DNA of 64,000 nucleotides from Sedimenticola_A sp040506895 (GCA_040506895.1 JBEVVY010000001.1:1612001-1676000); one strand, 5' to 3'; shown: positions 1-9,299, counted from the stretch's first letter. Notes: generated by a model not told the origin, from the letters alone. Numbers and translations are program-made.

Positions 1-1182
1 AGCTATCGCATTGCTGAATCGGATGATGTGAACATCGATGAGCCGGGGGAAAGGATCCTGGGCGAAATGAGCATCGAGGTTATCGATCCGGTCAGTGACT
101 ATGCCGAACTGATGCGCGGGATCTTCGATTTCGACGCCATCCACAATCTCTTCAACTCCGGCATGTTCCATATGCGTTTCGATGCCATGCACGCGATCAC
201 CGGGCCCTATGCCACGGAGATCCTGGAGAAGATACTGGGGGCCGAACCGGGGACCGTGATCAATGGCGAGCCGAAGGAGGATTTCGGCGGCGGCCACCCG
301 GATCCCAACCTGGTCCACGCCCACGAGGTTGTCGAGATGACCCACGGTTTCGACCCGGTGGATTTCGGAGCCGCTTCGGATGGCGACGGTGACCGCAACA
401 TGATCCTGGGCAAGAACTTCTTCGTCACCCCCAGCGACAGCCTGGCGGTAATGGCTGCCAACGCCCACCTGATCCCCGGCTATCGCAACGGTATACCCGG
501 TATCGCCCGTTCCATGCCCACCAGCCAGGCTGCTGACCGGGTGGCGGACCGGCTGGGTATCGAGTGCTTCGAGACACCCACCGGCTGGAAATTCTTCGGC
601 AACCTGCTGGACGCCAAGAAGATCGCCCTCTGTGGCGAGGAGAGCTTCGGCACCGGTTCAGACCATGTGAGGGAGAAAGACGGCCTCTGGGCCGTGCTCT
701 TCTGGCTCAACCTGCTTGCCGTCAGACAGCAGTCCGTTGCGCGCATCGTGACCGAGCATTGGAAGAAGTTCGGCCGCAACTACTACACCCGTCACGACTA
801 CGAAGGGGTGGACAAGGAGGCCGCGGAGGGGCTGATGTCGGACCTGGGTGCCAGGCTGGCTGAACTGCCCGGGCAGCGTTTCGGCGAGTTCACGGTGGAG
901 TATGCCGACGACTTCTCCTATACCGACCCGGTGGACGGCAGTGTCTCCAGCAACCAGGGGCTGAGAATCGGCTTTACCGATGGCTCCCGCATCGTGTTCC
1001 GGCTCTCCGGTACCGGCACCGTGGGCGCCACCCTGCGAGTCTACCTGGAGATCTTCGAATCCGATCCCGAGAAGCAGAACCGGGAGACTGCCGATGTGAT
1101 GGCCCCCCTGGTGTCGATCGCCCGGGAACTGGCAGGTATAGAACAGCGCACCGGCCGTGCAGAGCCGGATGTCATTACCTGA
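1..1182 (+). CDS. pgm: Phosphoglucomutase, alpha-D-glucose-specific (5'-truncated by window edge)
   Basis: The enzyme interconverts glucose 1-phosphate and glucose 6-phosphate in the cytosol, linking glycolysis to glycogen and nucleotide-sugar synthesis. The reading frame is open from base 1, so the N-terminus and the catalytic phosphoserine loop lie outside the window. What is seen: the metal-binding loop DGDGDR at 379-396, the sugar-specificity loop GEESFGTGSDH followed by REKDGLWA, and the C-terminal phosphate-binding loop RLSGTGTVGATLR. The GEESFG..DH..EKDG pattern and an expected full length near 545 residues fit the glucose-specific (Pgm) branch rather than ManB/AlgC. The GTG at 28 is internal and not the start. 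A 9-bp GC hairpin follows the stop. Confidence 0.93.
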   Translation, partial: SYRIAESDDVNIDEPGERILGEMSIEVIDPVSDYAELMRGIFDFDAIHNLFNSGMFHMRFDAMHAITGPYATEILEKILGAEPGTVINGEPKEDFGGGHPDPNLVHAHEVVEMTHGFDPVDFGAASDGDGDRNMILGKNFFVTPSDSLAVMAANAHLIPGYRNGIPGIARSMPTSQAADRVADRLGIECFETPTGWKFFGNLLDAKKIALCGEESFGTGSDHVREKDGLWAVLFWLNLLAVRQQSVARIVTEHWKKFGRNYYTRHDYEGVDKEAAEGLMSDLGARLAELPGQRFGEFTVEYADDFSYTDPVDGSVSSNQGLRIGFTDGSRIVFRLSGTGTVGATLRVYLEIFESDPEKQNRETADVMAPLVSIARELAGIEQRTGRAEPDVIT

Positions 1183-1570
1183 TCTGCCCTAAATTATCCG
1201 GGGGCGGCAGGCGTTGCGCCCCCGGAAGCCCCATTCCAGACCGTTTTCGATCAACATTTCTTACCGTAATCATAAATTTTTCTTCTTTTTGCATTGCAAT
1301 AAAATCCAAAACCCGTACACTTTTCCACAACTGAAGCGCAGGGTTCCGGATTGACCGCCCACGGCACCGGAATCAGACTATTTTTCAGCACCACAGGGCA
1401 GACAAGCACTCAACTCTGGACCAACAGCCGACCCCGACTGCCATGCTCGATCTCTGCCCCTCTTCGCACACTCGAATCAAACACCGGACACCACATCCCC
1501 GTGGTGACGGCAGTCTCCATATCGGAGCCTCGCTCCAAAGCAGCAGTGACACACTAACCCGAGGGAAATC
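1183..1570. other. Intergenic region upstream of ppsA
   Basis: This 388-base stretch has no convincing gene. It holds a 9-bp GC-rich hairpin at 1198-1225, then an AT-rich tract at about 1255-1320 that is a reasonable place for the ppsA promoter, though no clean -35/-10 pair was identified. The remaining 240 bases before ppsA would form a long leader. A 68-codon open frame at 1351-1557 has no ribosome-binding site or recognisable content and is treated as chance. Confidence 0.6.
1198..1225 (+). terminator. GC hairpin after pgm
   Basis: A perfect 9-bp stem (CCGGGGGCG at 1198-1206 with CGCCCCCGG at 1217-1225) with a 10-base loop lies 15 bases after the pgm stop. There is no T-run after it, so it may be a weak terminator or an mRNA 3'-end stabiliser. 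Confidence 0.4.
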
Positions 1571-3937
1571 ATGAACAACTATGTCCAATGGCTGAGCGAA
1601 CTGGGGATGGATGACGTCGACAAGGTCGGCGGCAAAAATGCCTCCCTGGGTGAAATGATCCAGAACCTGTCGAATCTCGGCGTACAGGTTCCTGGCGGTT
1701 TTGCCACCACCGCTTATGCCTATCGTGAGTTTCTGGCCACCGACGGACTGGCGGACAGGATCAACGATGCCCTGGACAAGTTGAACGTGGATGACGTCAG
1801 GGCCCTGGCAGAGACCGGCGCCCAGATCCGCCAATGGATCATGGACACCCGGTTCCAGCCGGAACTTGAGAACGCCATCCATGAGGCCTACGCCATACTG
1901 GAGAAGGAGTACGGTACCGAGGTGTCATGGGCGGTACGCTCATCTGCCACCGCCGAGGATCTGCCCGATGCCTCATTCGCCGGCCAGCAGGAGACGTTCC
2001 TCAACATCTCGGGCATCGATGGCATCAAGCGGGCGATCCACGAAGTGTTCGCCTCCCTGTTCAATGACCGTGCCATCGCCTACCGCGAGCACCAGGGATT
2101 CGAACACAGCCACGTCGCCCTCTCGGCAGGCATCCAGAAGATGATCCGCTCGGACATCGGCGCTTCCGGCGTGATGTTCACCCTGGATACCGAATCCGGC
2201 TTCCGCGACGCCGTCTTCGTCACCTCCAGCTACGGGCTGGGTGAAATGGTGGTACAGGGTGCGGTCAACCCCGACGAATTCTATATCCACAAGCCCACCC
2301 TTGCTGCCGGGCGCCCTGCCGTGGTGCGCCGTAACGTGGGTCACAAGGCGATCAAGATGGTCTACGACACCGACGGCGACAGCCCGGTGAAGATCATCGA
2401 CGTGGACGAGCACGAACGCCACCTCTTCTCCATCACCGACGCCGAGGCCGAGGAGCTGGCCCGCCAGGCGGTCACCATCGAGAAGCATTACCAGCGTCCC
2501 ATGGATATCGAGTGGGCGCGCGACGGCCTCGACGGTCGTCTCTACATCGTTCAGGCCCGCCCGGAGACGGTACAGAGCCGGGTCGGCAGTGTCATCGAAC
2601 GCTATGAACTGAAAGCGCGCGGCCAGGTGATCACCGAGGGACGCTCCATCGGCGGGCGCATCGGCGCCGGCACCGCAAAGATCATCACCAGCCTCGACGA
2701 CATGGACCACATCCAGCCCGGTGACGTGCTGGTCACCGACATGACCGATCCCGACTGGGAGCCGATCATGAAGCGTGCCGCCGCCATCGTCACCAACCGG
2801 GGCGGACGCACCTGTCACGCGGCAATCATCGCACGCGAGCTGGGCGTGCCCGCCGTTGTGGGTTGCAACGACGCCACCCAGAAGATCCAGGACGGCCACG
2901 AGGTCACCGTCTCCTGCGCCGAGGGCGACACCGGCTTCATCTACGAAGGCAAGCTGGACTTCGAGTACAGCACCATTGAAATGAACTCCATGCCGGAGAT
3001 TCCCACCAAGATCATGATGAACGTGGGCAACCCTGACCGCGCCTTCGACTTCGCCAGCACCCCCAATGCCGGCATCGGCCTGGCGCGCCTGGAGTTCGTC
3101 ATCAACAACATGATCGGCATCCACCCCAAGGCACTGCTGGAGTTCGACGACCTCCCTGGTGACCTTAAAGAAGAGATCCAGCCGATGATCGCCGCCTACC
3201 CCTCACCGGAGGAGTTCTACATCTCCAAGATCGCCGAGGGTGTCTCCACGCTGGCAGCGGCCTTCTCCCCCGGACCGGTCATCGTGCGCATGTCAGACTT
3301 CAAGTCCAACGAGTACGCCAACCTGATCGGCGGCCCCCGCTACGAGCCGGAGGAAGAGAACCCGATGATCGGCTTCCGCGGTGCCTCCCGCTACGTCTCC
3401 GACGACTTCCGCGTCTGCTGGGAGATGGAGTGCAAGGCGCTGAAGCGCGTGCGCGACGAGATGGGCCTGACCAATGTTGAGATCATGATCCCCTTCGTGC
3501 GCACCCTGGACGAGGCAAAGGCGGTTGTCGATGCCCTGGCCGAGAACGGGCTGAAGCGGGGTGAAAACGGCCTGCGGCTGATCATGATGTGCGAACTGCC
3601 CTCCAACGCCGTGCTGGCAGAGGAGTTCCTGGAGCACTTCGACGGCTTCTCCATCGGCTCCAACGACATGACCCAGCTGACCCTGGGGCTCGACCGCGAC
3701 TCGGCGCTCATCGCCCAGAGCTTCGACGAGCGTAACCCGGCGGTGAAAAAGATGCTGAGCATGGCCATCAACGCCTGCAAGGCCCAGGGCAAGTACGTGG
3801 GCATCTGCGGACAGGGTCCCTCGGACCACCCCGACCTGGCCAAGTGGCTGCTCGAGCAGGGAATCAGCAGTGTCTCCCTCAACCCGGATACCGTGATCGA
3901 CACCTGGCTCTTCATGGCGGGTCAGCAGGCTGAATAA
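1571..3937 (+). CDS. ppsA: Phosphoenolpyruvate synthase
   Basis: PEP synthase (pyruvate, water dikinase) makes PEP, AMP and phosphate from pyruvate and ATP, the entry to gluconeogenesis from three-carbon compounds. At 788 residues it has the family's normal length (E. coli PpsA is 792). The order is an N-terminal ATP-grasp domain (start ...KVGGKNASLGEM), a swivelling phosphohistidine domain with GGRTCHAAI (catalytic His416) and a C-terminal TIM-barrel PEP/pyruvate domain containing SIGSNDMTQLTLG and CGQGPSDHP. The ATG at 1571 is preceded by GAGGG. The gene stands alone, with a long leader and a strong terminator behind it. Lack of the PPDK-type domain order rules out pyruvate phosphate dikinase. 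Confidence 0.96.
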   Translation: MNNYVQWLSELGMDDVDKVGGKNASLGEMIQNLSNLGVQVPGGFATTAYAYREFLATDGLADRINDALDKLNVDDVRALAETGAQIRQWIMDTRFQPELENAIHEAYAILEKEYGTEVSWAVRSSATAEDLPDASFAGQQETFLNISGIDGIKRAIHEVFASLFNDRAIAYREHQGFEHSHVALSAGIQKMIRSDIGASGVMFTLDTESGFRDAVFVTSSYGLGEMVVQGAVNPDEFYIHKPTLAAGRPAVVRRNVGHKAIKMVYDTDGDSPVKIIDVDEHERHLFSITDAEAEELARQAVTIEKHYQRPMDIEWARDGLDGRLYIVQARPETVQSRVGSVIERYELKARGQVITEGRSIGGRIGAGTAKIITSLDDMDHIQPGDVLVTDMTDPDWEPIMKRAAAIVTNRGGRTCHAAIIARELGVPAVVGCNDATQKIQDGHEVTVSCAEGDTGFIYEGKLDFEYSTIEMNSMPEIPTKIMMNVGNPDRAFDFASTPNAGIGLARLEFVINNMIGIHPKALLEFDDLPGDLKEEIQPMIAAYPSPEEFYISKIAEGVSTLAAAFSPGPVIVRMSDFKSNEYANLIGGPRYEPEEENPMIGFRGASRYVSDDFRVCWEMECKALKRVRDEMGLTNVEIMIPFVRTLDEAKAVVDALAENGLKRGENGLRLIMMCELPSNAVLAEEFLEHFDGFSIGSNDMTQLTLGLDRDSALIAQSFDERNPAVKKMLSMAINACKAQGKYVGICGQGPSDHPDLAKWLLEQGISSVSLNPDTVIDTWLFMAGQQAE

Positions 3938-3960
3938 TTTCTCTGCGTAAACACACCTAT

Positions 3961-3992
3961 AAAAGCCCGGCTTTCAGCGCCGGGCTTTTTAC
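3961..3992 (+). terminator. Rho-independent terminator of ppsA
   Basis: An 11-bp perfect stem (AAAAGCCCGGC at 3961-3971 with its complement at 3979-3989) with a 7-base loop is followed by a T-run. It starts 24 bases after the ppsA stop. Confidence 0.9.
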
Positions 3993-4335
3993 ATTCTGAA
4001 GTATTGAATACGTCCAACGGAACAGCATCGGCCATCGATGACGCCTGCCGCGGCATCTCTATTATTAACCCGGCAACCAAGTACCGCCGCTCATCCCGCA
4101 ATCTCATGAGAACGCCGCACAACAATGGAGAACGAAAGGATTTAAGCTAATTTAATTCCGTAGAATCATTGATCCATCGCAATTAAAACGCGTGAAACGG
4201 GAATGTTCTCCCAATGTTCCATTGATCCGTTAATGTGTATGGGGATACTGGAACCAGAGCCCTCTCTTGGGGGCTCAAACGCCGCCCTCGGAATCGGAAA
4301 AACAACGCCTCCCAGGGTGGTGTTTCATTGTGCCG

Positions 4336-4363
4336 AATAAAAAGAGACCACCCCACGGGGTGG
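4336..4363 (-). terminator. Rho-independent terminator of the receiver gene
   Basis: Read on the minus strand, the stem CCACCC/GGGTGG (4348-4363, tight loop) is followed by TCTCTTTTTATT. It lies 30 bases after the stop of the receiver protein. Confidence 0.7.
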
Positions 4364-4392
4364 CGACCCGTACCTCTTCGCAGACAGCGCCT

Positions 4393-4818
4393 TTACGAAT
4401 CCGCTTCAAGCTCTGCAACCCGTTTGCGCAGATAGCTCAGTTCGAGCTGGGTGCGCACCCTGACCAACAGCTCCTCCAGTATGATCGGCTTGGTGACGAA
4501 GTCCGATCCACCGGCTTCGAATCCTTTCGATCGACCTTCGGGCTCATCCAGGGCACTCAGGAAAATCACCGGCAGATCTTCTGTCACGGGATCACTGCGC
4601 AATCGCCTGCACACTTCGTAACCATCCATACCGGGCATGCGTACGTCGAGCAGGACCAGATCCGGTCTCTTGACCGAAATGGTCGTCAAGGCCAACTCTC
4701 CACTGTTGGCGGGGCGTACCCTGTATCCCTGGGCGGCAAGCATCTCTGAAACGAGCTTGAGGTTGGCTGCCGTGTCGTCGACAACCAGGATCTCACCACT
4801 CGCAAGAGTGTCAGACAT
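4393..4818 (-). CDS. Single-domain response regulator (receiver with C-terminal coiled coil)
   Basis: This 141-residue CheY-like receiver starts ILVVDDTAANLKL (acidic pair in the DD motif), has the phospho-acceptor region LVLLDVRMPGMDG and the conserved FVTKP lysine loop. A short helical tail (LSYLRKRVAELEADS) follows and no DNA-binding or enzymatic output domain is present, so it should pass phosphate or bind a partner. The start at 4818 is chosen because AGGGG lies 8 bases upstream; a further in-frame codon upstream (4845) lacks a site. Its cognate kinase is not adjacent. It is divergent from the phosphate transporter gene, with about 106 bases between the starts. Confidence 0.88.
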   Translation of the reverse strand: MSDTLASGEILVVDDTAANLKLVSEMLAAQGYRVRPANSGELALTTISVKRPDLVLLDVRMPGMDGYEVCRRLRSDPVTEDLPVIFLSALDEPEGRSKGFEAGGSDFVTKPIILEELLVRVRTQLELSYLRKRVAELEADS

Positions 4819-4924
4819 AATCCAACCCCTGGGTGGTACGGGCAACAGTCCGAACCCGAAATATGACTGTTTGCATTCAACTATAACTTAGTGCAAATCA
4901 TAATCAGCTGCCATACTTTGCAAT

Positions 4925-5962
4925 ATGGAATCACTCTGGCTGCTCATCCTGCTGGCGACCCTGATGGTGATATTCTTCGACTTCACCAACGGGTTCCATG
5001 ACGCCTCCAACATGGTGGCATCGGTAATCGCCTCCCAGGCAATGACACCCCGACAGGCCATTCTCGTGGTGGGCCTCTTTACATTCCTTGGGCCGATACT
5101 CGGCGGCACGGCGGTGGCCAACACCATAGGCAAATTTGTCACACTCGACGATCTTCCTGCCGACATATCCCTGGCGGTGGTACTTTGCGGACTGTTTGCG
5201 GCAACGGCCTGGAATCTCTTCACCTGGTGGCGCGGCATTCCCTCATCATCCTCCCACGCCCTGGTCGGCGGCCTGGCCGGCGTGGTCGTGGTGGCCGCAG
5301 GCCCCGACCACGTGGTGTGGGGTTTCCAGCAGCTGCTCGAGGGGCACCTGACCGGTGTCACCAAGGTGCTTCTGGCCCTGGTGCTCTCGCCGATGGTGGG
5401 CTTCTGGGCGGGATTTTTGCTACACCGCATCACACTGTTCCTGCTGCGCAACGCCGCGCCGACAGCAAACCGCCCCCTGCGAAAGGCACAATGGGTAACA
5501 ACCGCCGGCCTCTCCTTTGCCCACGGCGCCAACGATGCCCAGAAGAGCATGGGCATACTCACCCTGGTACTGCTGCTCGGCGGAGAGATCGACAGTTTCG
5601 TGGTGCCCTTCTGGGTGATCATGGTCTGCGCTATCGCCATCACCATAGGCACCATGCTAGGGGGCTGGAGAATCATCCGCACCCTGGCCTTCGCCATCTA
5701 CCGGATCAGGCCGTTGCATGCCCTCAACTCCCAGATGACATCAGCTGGCGTGGTGTTCCTCGCCTCGCTGATCGGCGCCCCGGTATCCACGACCCACGTG
5801 GTCTCCTCTTCCATCATGGGGATAGGTGCATCCGAGCGCCCCCTGGCGGTACGCTGGTCGAAAGCAAGCGAAATCGTCTCAACCTGGATTGTCACCATCC
5901 CCGGCGCAGGTTTCTTTGCCATGCTGAGTTATGGGGTACTGACCGTGATCGGCCTTGTATAG
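4925..5962 (+). CDS. pit: PiT-family inorganic phosphate transporter
   Basis: Inner-membrane, cation-coupled, low-affinity phosphate uptake protein of the PiT/PHO4 family. The 345-residue protein is almost entirely hydrophobic helices and carries both family signatures: DFTNGFHDASNMVAS near residues 19-33 and AHGANDAQKSMGI near residues 198-210. It belongs to the shorter bacterial/archaeal PiT group rather than the roughly 500-residue E. coli PitA type. The DUF47 gene 10 bases downstream is the classical partner of this subgroup and supports co-transcription. The family as a whole can also move sulfate (CysP), but pairing with DUF47 favours phosphate. Confidence 0.9.
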   Translation: MESLWLLILLATLMVIFFDFTNGFHDASNMVASVIASQAMTPRQAILVVGLFTFLGPILGGTAVANTIGKFVTLDDLPADISLAVVLCGLFAATAWNLFTWWRGIPSSSSHALVGGLAGVVVVAAGPDHVVWGFQQLLEGHLTGVTKVLLALVLSPMVGFWAGFLLHRITLFLLRNAAPTANRPLRKAQWVTTAGLSFAHGANDAQKSMGILTLVLLLGGEIDSFVVPFWVIMVCAIAITIGTMLGGWRIIRTLAFAIYRIRPLHALNSQMTSAGVVFLASLIGAPVSTTHVVSSSIMGIGASERPLAVRWSKASEIVSTWIVTIPGAGFFAMLSYGVLTVIGLV

Positions 5963-5972
5963 GAGCAGATGA

Positions 5973-6614
5973 ATGGATAACCAGAGATCTTCTTTCATGA
6001 GCCGGGTACTCGAACGCCTGGTACCCAAGCCACCGGATTTCTTTGCCCTTCTCGGCAACCAGTGTGGCAAGGTGACCGAGACCATGCGCAACCTGCACAA
6101 CTACATGCTGACCGGCGACATGAAGCTCTCCGCCCTGCTGGCCCAGGACGAGCACGAGGCAGACAAGATAAAGAACCAGAATCTGCACGAGCTGAACAAG
6201 GCGTTCTCCACGCCCATCGACAGGGAAAACATTTTCCGCGCCATTGAATCCATGGACTGGATGGTCACCCACACCAAGAGCACGGTGAACGAAATGATAG
6301 ACCTGCGGGTCTCCGCCGATGATCACATGGTGGCGATCAGCGCGGAACTGCTGGTGGGTACCGAGGCCCTGCAGGAAGGATTCACGGCTCTGTCAGAGAA
6401 CCCCGCCAAGGCAGAGCGCGGCGCAGACATGGCGCGCCACGCCCACCGCCGCATCGAGCGTTTCTACCGCCACGCCCTCTCCGACCTGTTCGAAGGCGAC
6501 GACCCGGTGGACATGCTGCGCCGCCGGGAGATCTACCACCACCTGATGGACGGCTCACGCCAACTGCACCGTGTCGCCAATGTGCTGCACGATATCATGG
6601 TCCAAATGGTCTGA
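5973..6614 (+). CDS. DUF47 (PhoU-like) partner of the phosphate transporter
   Basis: A 213-residue all-helical cytosolic protein of the DUF47/TIGR00153 family, structurally related to PhoU. The start MDNQRSSFMSRVLERL at 5973 is preceded by AGGAG with 7-base spacing. Acidic/His motifs such as DEHEADKIK and the C-terminal RRREIYHHLMDGSRQLHRVANVLHDIMVQM pattern (here split over residues 175-213) are those of the family. DUF47 proteins are encoded next to pit genes and are thought to modulate transport; this pair has 10 bases between genes. A second in-frame ATG at 5997 is a less likely start. Confidence 0.88.
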   Translation: MDNQRSSFMSRVLERLVPKPPDFFALLGNQCGKVTETMRNLHNYMLTGDMKLSALLAQDEHEADKIKNQNLHELNKAFSTPIDRENIFRAIESMDWMVTHTKSTVNEMIDLRVSADDHMVAISAELLVGTEALQEGFTALSENPAKAERGADMARHAHRRIERFYRHALSDLFEGDDPVDMLRRREIYHHLMDGSRQLHRVANVLHDIMVQMV

Positions 6615-6683
6615 AATCGTCTTCCAAGGCTGGCAAAACCGGCATTACATGCGATACTGCGGAAAACGCGCCAAGAACAAACC

Positions 6684-6947
6684 ATGTATCGCAACCTGCT
6701 GCTGTTCATTTTATTGATGGGATTCACCCTCCAGGCTCACGCCTTCTTCTGCTTCAGTTTCGGCAGCAGCGGCGGTGCGCGGGGCGGCCCCTCGTTCAGC
6801 CGGCGACTGCCGCCTCCCCTGCCCCCACCGGGGTATATCAATCCCTATGGCTACCAGGGCGCCCTGATCCCCGGTTACCACTCACCCGTGCCGGCCCAGC
6901 GGCCTGCGGCCCCTTCGGACGCCCTCAATCACAAAACCGGCAACTGA
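6684..6947 (+). CDS. Small secreted Gly/Pro-rich protein of unknown function
   Basis: An 87-residue protein with a clear signal peptide (MYRNLLLFILLMGFT...HA, cleavage near residue 20) followed by a low-complexity mature part: FCFSFGSSGGARGG, a polyproline run (PPPLPPPG) and Tyr/Gly/Pro residues (YINPYGYQG). One cysteine remains after cleavage. It is probably periplasmic or exported. The composition faintly recalls envelope proteins of sulfur globules, but the regular Gly-Tyr-Asn repeats of those proteins are missing, so no function is assigned. It sits 69 bases after the DUF47 gene. The coding status is supported by the signal peptide and codon use only. Confidence 0.6.
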   Translation: MYRNLLLFILLMGFTLQAHAFFCFSFGSSGGARGGPSFSRRLPPPLPPPGYINPYGYQGALIPGYHSPVPAQRPAAPSDALNHKTGN

Positions 6948-7050
6948 TCTCCCGCTCAATTTACGGGCTGAGAATTCCGCCTCCAGCGTATACAATCAGC
7001 GCATAGATGATTACGGGCGGTAGCCCGAACGGAACAGTCAGGAGAAGTAC

Positions 7051-8460
7051 GTGGAAGAGAAAAACGTCGACGTCGCAATCATTGGCTCCGGTAGTGCCGG
7101 ACTCTATTCACTGGGCAAGGTACGTCCTTCCGGCAAGAGCTGGGTGTTGATCAACGGCGGTGAGCCGGGCACCACCTGTGCCAGGGTGGGCTGCATGCCC
7201 TCCAAGGCGATGATCCAGGTGGCGGAGGATTTCCATCGCCGGCTGGTGATGACCCGCTACGGCGTGGATGGCCAGGAGCACCTGACCCTGGATGCCGAAG
7301 AGGCGATGGAATACGTCCAGGACATGCGCGACACCTTTGTCGACCGGGTGCTCTCCAACAGCACCGATAATATGAACGACGAACAGTTCATCGAAGGCTA
7401 CGCAAAGTTCATCGATCCAAACACCCTCGATGTCGAGGGCCGGCGCATCCGTGCAGAGAAGATCATCATCGCCACCGGCTCCCGACCCGTCGTACCTGTC
7501 GCATGGGAACAGTTCGGCGACAAGATCATCACCACCGACGATGTGTTCGAGCAGGAGACCCTGCCAGAATCCGTAGCCGTGATCGGCCTCGGCGTGATCG
7601 GTCTGGAGCTGGGCCAGGCCCTGTTCCGCCTGGGCGTGGAGGTCACCGGTTTCGACATGCTGGAGACCATCGGCGGGCTGGACGATCCCGATGTGGCCAA
7701 GGCGGCCATAGAGATCATCGGCAACGAATTCCCCCTGCACCTGGGCCACACCGCCGAGATCACCGAAGAGGGTGACAAGCTGCGGGTGACCGCCGGTGAT
7801 TTCTCCGTGGTGGTCGACAAGGTACTGGCCAGTCTCGGACGCCGTCCAAACACCGATAACATGGATATCGGGAATGCCGGCATCGCGCTGGATGGGCGCG
7901 GCATCCCGGTCTACAACCCCAACACCATGCAGTGCGGCGACAGCCATATCTTCATCGCCGGCGACATCAACGGCGAACGTCCCCTGCTGCACGAGGCAGG
8001 CGACGAGGGTCGCATCGCCGGCCACAACGCCAGCAGCGACAGCATCACCGCCTTCGAACGCAAGGTACCGCTCTCCATCAACTTCTGCGACCCCAATATC
8101 TGCCACGTGGGGGCACGCTGGTCGGAGCTGGACCAGGAGACCACCGCCGTCGGAGAGGTGAAATTCAATCCCGTGGGACGCGCCATAATCATGGCAAAGA
8201 ACAAGGGCATACTGCGGGTATACGCTGACAAGGCCAGCGGCAGACTGCTCGGCTCCGAGATGTGCTGCGCCAAGGGAGAGAACCTGGCCCACCTGCTCAA
8301 CTGGTGCATCACCCAGGGACTCACCGTCGGTCAGCTGCTGCAGATGCCCTTCTACCACCCGGTGATCGAAGAGGCGCTGCAGGCGGCCCTCTACGACCTG
8401 TACCACAAGGTCGATGCAAAGAACGACACGCCCATCACCGAACTTGTTCCTATGGGCTGA
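7051..8460 (+). CDS. Dihydrolipoyl dehydrogenase-family flavoprotein
   Basis: A 469-residue class I pyridine nucleotide-disulfide oxidoreductase. It has the FAD dinucleotide fold at the N-terminus (IIGSGSAGLYSLGK), the redox disulfide Cys43/Cys48 in TTCARVGCMPSKA, the second nucleotide fold (VIGLGVIGLELGQALFRLG), the FAD motif IFIAGDINGERPLLHEA and a C-terminal dimer domain with the active-site His436 in FYHPVIEE. The disulfide loop CARVGC differs from the CLNVGC of complex-bound E3, and no acyltransferase or E1 gene is adjacent. It therefore belongs to the stand-alone branch usually named dihydrolipoyl dehydrogenase, whose true substrate is uncertain. The start is a GTG at 7051 with AGGAGA 5 bases before it. 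Confidence 0.85.
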   Translation: MEEKNVDVAIIGSGSAGLYSLGKVRPSGKSWVLINGGEPGTTCARVGCMPSKAMIQVAEDFHRRLVMTRYGVDGQEHLTLDAEEAMEYVQDMRDTFVDRVLSNSTDNMNDEQFIEGYAKFIDPNTLDVEGRRIRAEKIIIATGSRPVVPVAWEQFGDKIITTDDVFEQETLPESVAVIGLGVIGLELGQALFRLGVEVTGFDMLETIGGLDDPDVAKAAIEIIGNEFPLHLGHTAEITEEGDKLRVTAGDFSVVVDKVLASLGRRPNTDNMDIGNAGIALDGRGIPVYNPNTMQCGDSHIFIAGDINGERPLLHEAGDEGRIAGHNASSDSITAFERKVPLSINFCDPNICHVGARWSELDQETTAVGEVKFNPVGRAIIMAKNKGILRVYADKASGRLLGSEMCCAKGENLAHLLNWCITQGLTVGQLLQMPFYHPVIEEALQAALYDLYHKVDAKNDTPITELVPMG

Positions 8461-8485
8461 CGGTCACCGGCCCGGCCACCAGGTG

Positions 8486-8513
8486 AGGCAGCGGGACGAA
8501 AGCCCCGCTGCCT
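8486..8513. terminator. Hairpin between convergent genes
   Basis: A perfect 10-bp stem (AGGCAGCGGG at 8486-8495 with CCCGCTGCCT at 8504-8513) lies 26 bases after the flavoprotein stop and just before the end of the convergent gene. No T-run follows on either strand. Confidence 0.45.
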
Positions 8514-8532
8514 GTGCCATTCGAAATACCCC

Positions 8533-9204
8533 CTACAGAAGATCCGCCAGCCTGCGCGCCCCCTGGTAAAAAGCCGATATGGCATCCGGATCCGTGCGCT
8601 TGGAGAGACGGTAGACCAGCAGGTCGCTGCCGCGGGACTCCACCATCAGGTCACGCTGCCCCGCGACATGATCGATCACCTCCTGTGAGAACAGCTGCCG
8701 CACCTTCTCGCCGTCACGCCCCAGAAGGATAAAGCTCTCATTGAATACCGGCTGGCCATCCAGCGTGATGCGCGCCAGGCCGAAGCGCCCGGCAACCGTT
8801 CGCTTGTGCATGCGCGTCGGGCTCAGATCGAAGTCGGGCAGCGACTTCTCCAGCTTCAGCCAGACAACCATCTGGATACGCTTCTCATTGATCTGATGAT
8901 CATGCCCGAGAGGTGCGTCACTGACACCCTCCCCCCCTTCTTCAGCCTCGTAGGCGTAATCGAAGATGGCCACTTCACGACCGTCGATGAATCCCGACAT
9001 CAGGTTCTTGATATTCGGCGCCCCCTGGGTGAAGAGGTCGAAGCCCTTTTTTCCCAGTTCGGCAGGCAGTTTCTGCTGTCCCGCGGAAAAGTCGAGGCCC
9101 ATGCCCGATGCTATCTTCGCCATGCCGCTGGAACGGTTCCGCTCAAAATAGATGGCAGCTGCAATGATCAGAACAATGGCAACGACAATAATGATCTTGG
9201 ACAT
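8533..9204 (-). CDS. Membrane-anchored protein of unknown function
   Basis: A 223-residue protein with an N-terminal membrane helix (MSKIIIVVAIVLIIAAAIYF), then a soluble domain of mixed alpha/beta character with FDLFTQGAPNIKNLMSG, IDGREVAIFDYAYE and repeated short hydrophobic strands. The soluble part is probably periplasmic or cytosolic-facing; topology cannot be fixed from one helix. The ATG at 9204 is preferred over a GTG at 9216 because an AGGTG lies at a usable distance. I do not recognise the family. It is convergent with the flavoprotein gene and is followed upstream by the palindrome cluster. Confidence 0.75.
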   Translation of the reverse strand: MSKIIIVVAIVLIIAAAIYFERNRSSGMAKIASGMGLDFSAGQQKLPAELGKKGFDLFTQGAPNIKNLMSGFIDGREVAIFDYAYEAEEGGEGVSDAPLGHDHQINEKRIQMVVWLKLEKSLPDFDLSPTRMHKRTVAGRFGLARITLDGQPVFNESFILLGRDGEKVRQLFSQEVIDHVAGQRDLMVESRGSDLLVYRLSKRTDPDAISAFYQGARRLADLL

Positions 9205-9299
9205 GGGGCAGGACACCTGTCGGAAAAATAGGAAGCCCTATCTTACGGCATTTGGCAGGCGGTATCACAAGGGCAATTGCCGAAGAGCAATTTTCTGTC

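Larger units (their letters stand above)
3938..4392. other. Intergenic region between ppsA and a convergent receiver gene
   Basis: Apart from the ppsA terminator (3961-3992) and the terminator of the minus-strand receiver gene (about 4336-4363), nothing was recognised in these 455 bases. Short open frames here overlap the terminators and show no coding character. Confidence 0.6.

Noticed and set aside
4235..4435. 66-codon frame downstream of ppsA
   Set aside because: It overlaps the minus-strand receiver terminator and has no coding signs.
7108..8406. 432-codon minus-strand frame
   Set aside because: Antisense shadow of the dihydrolipoyl-dehydrogenase-like gene.
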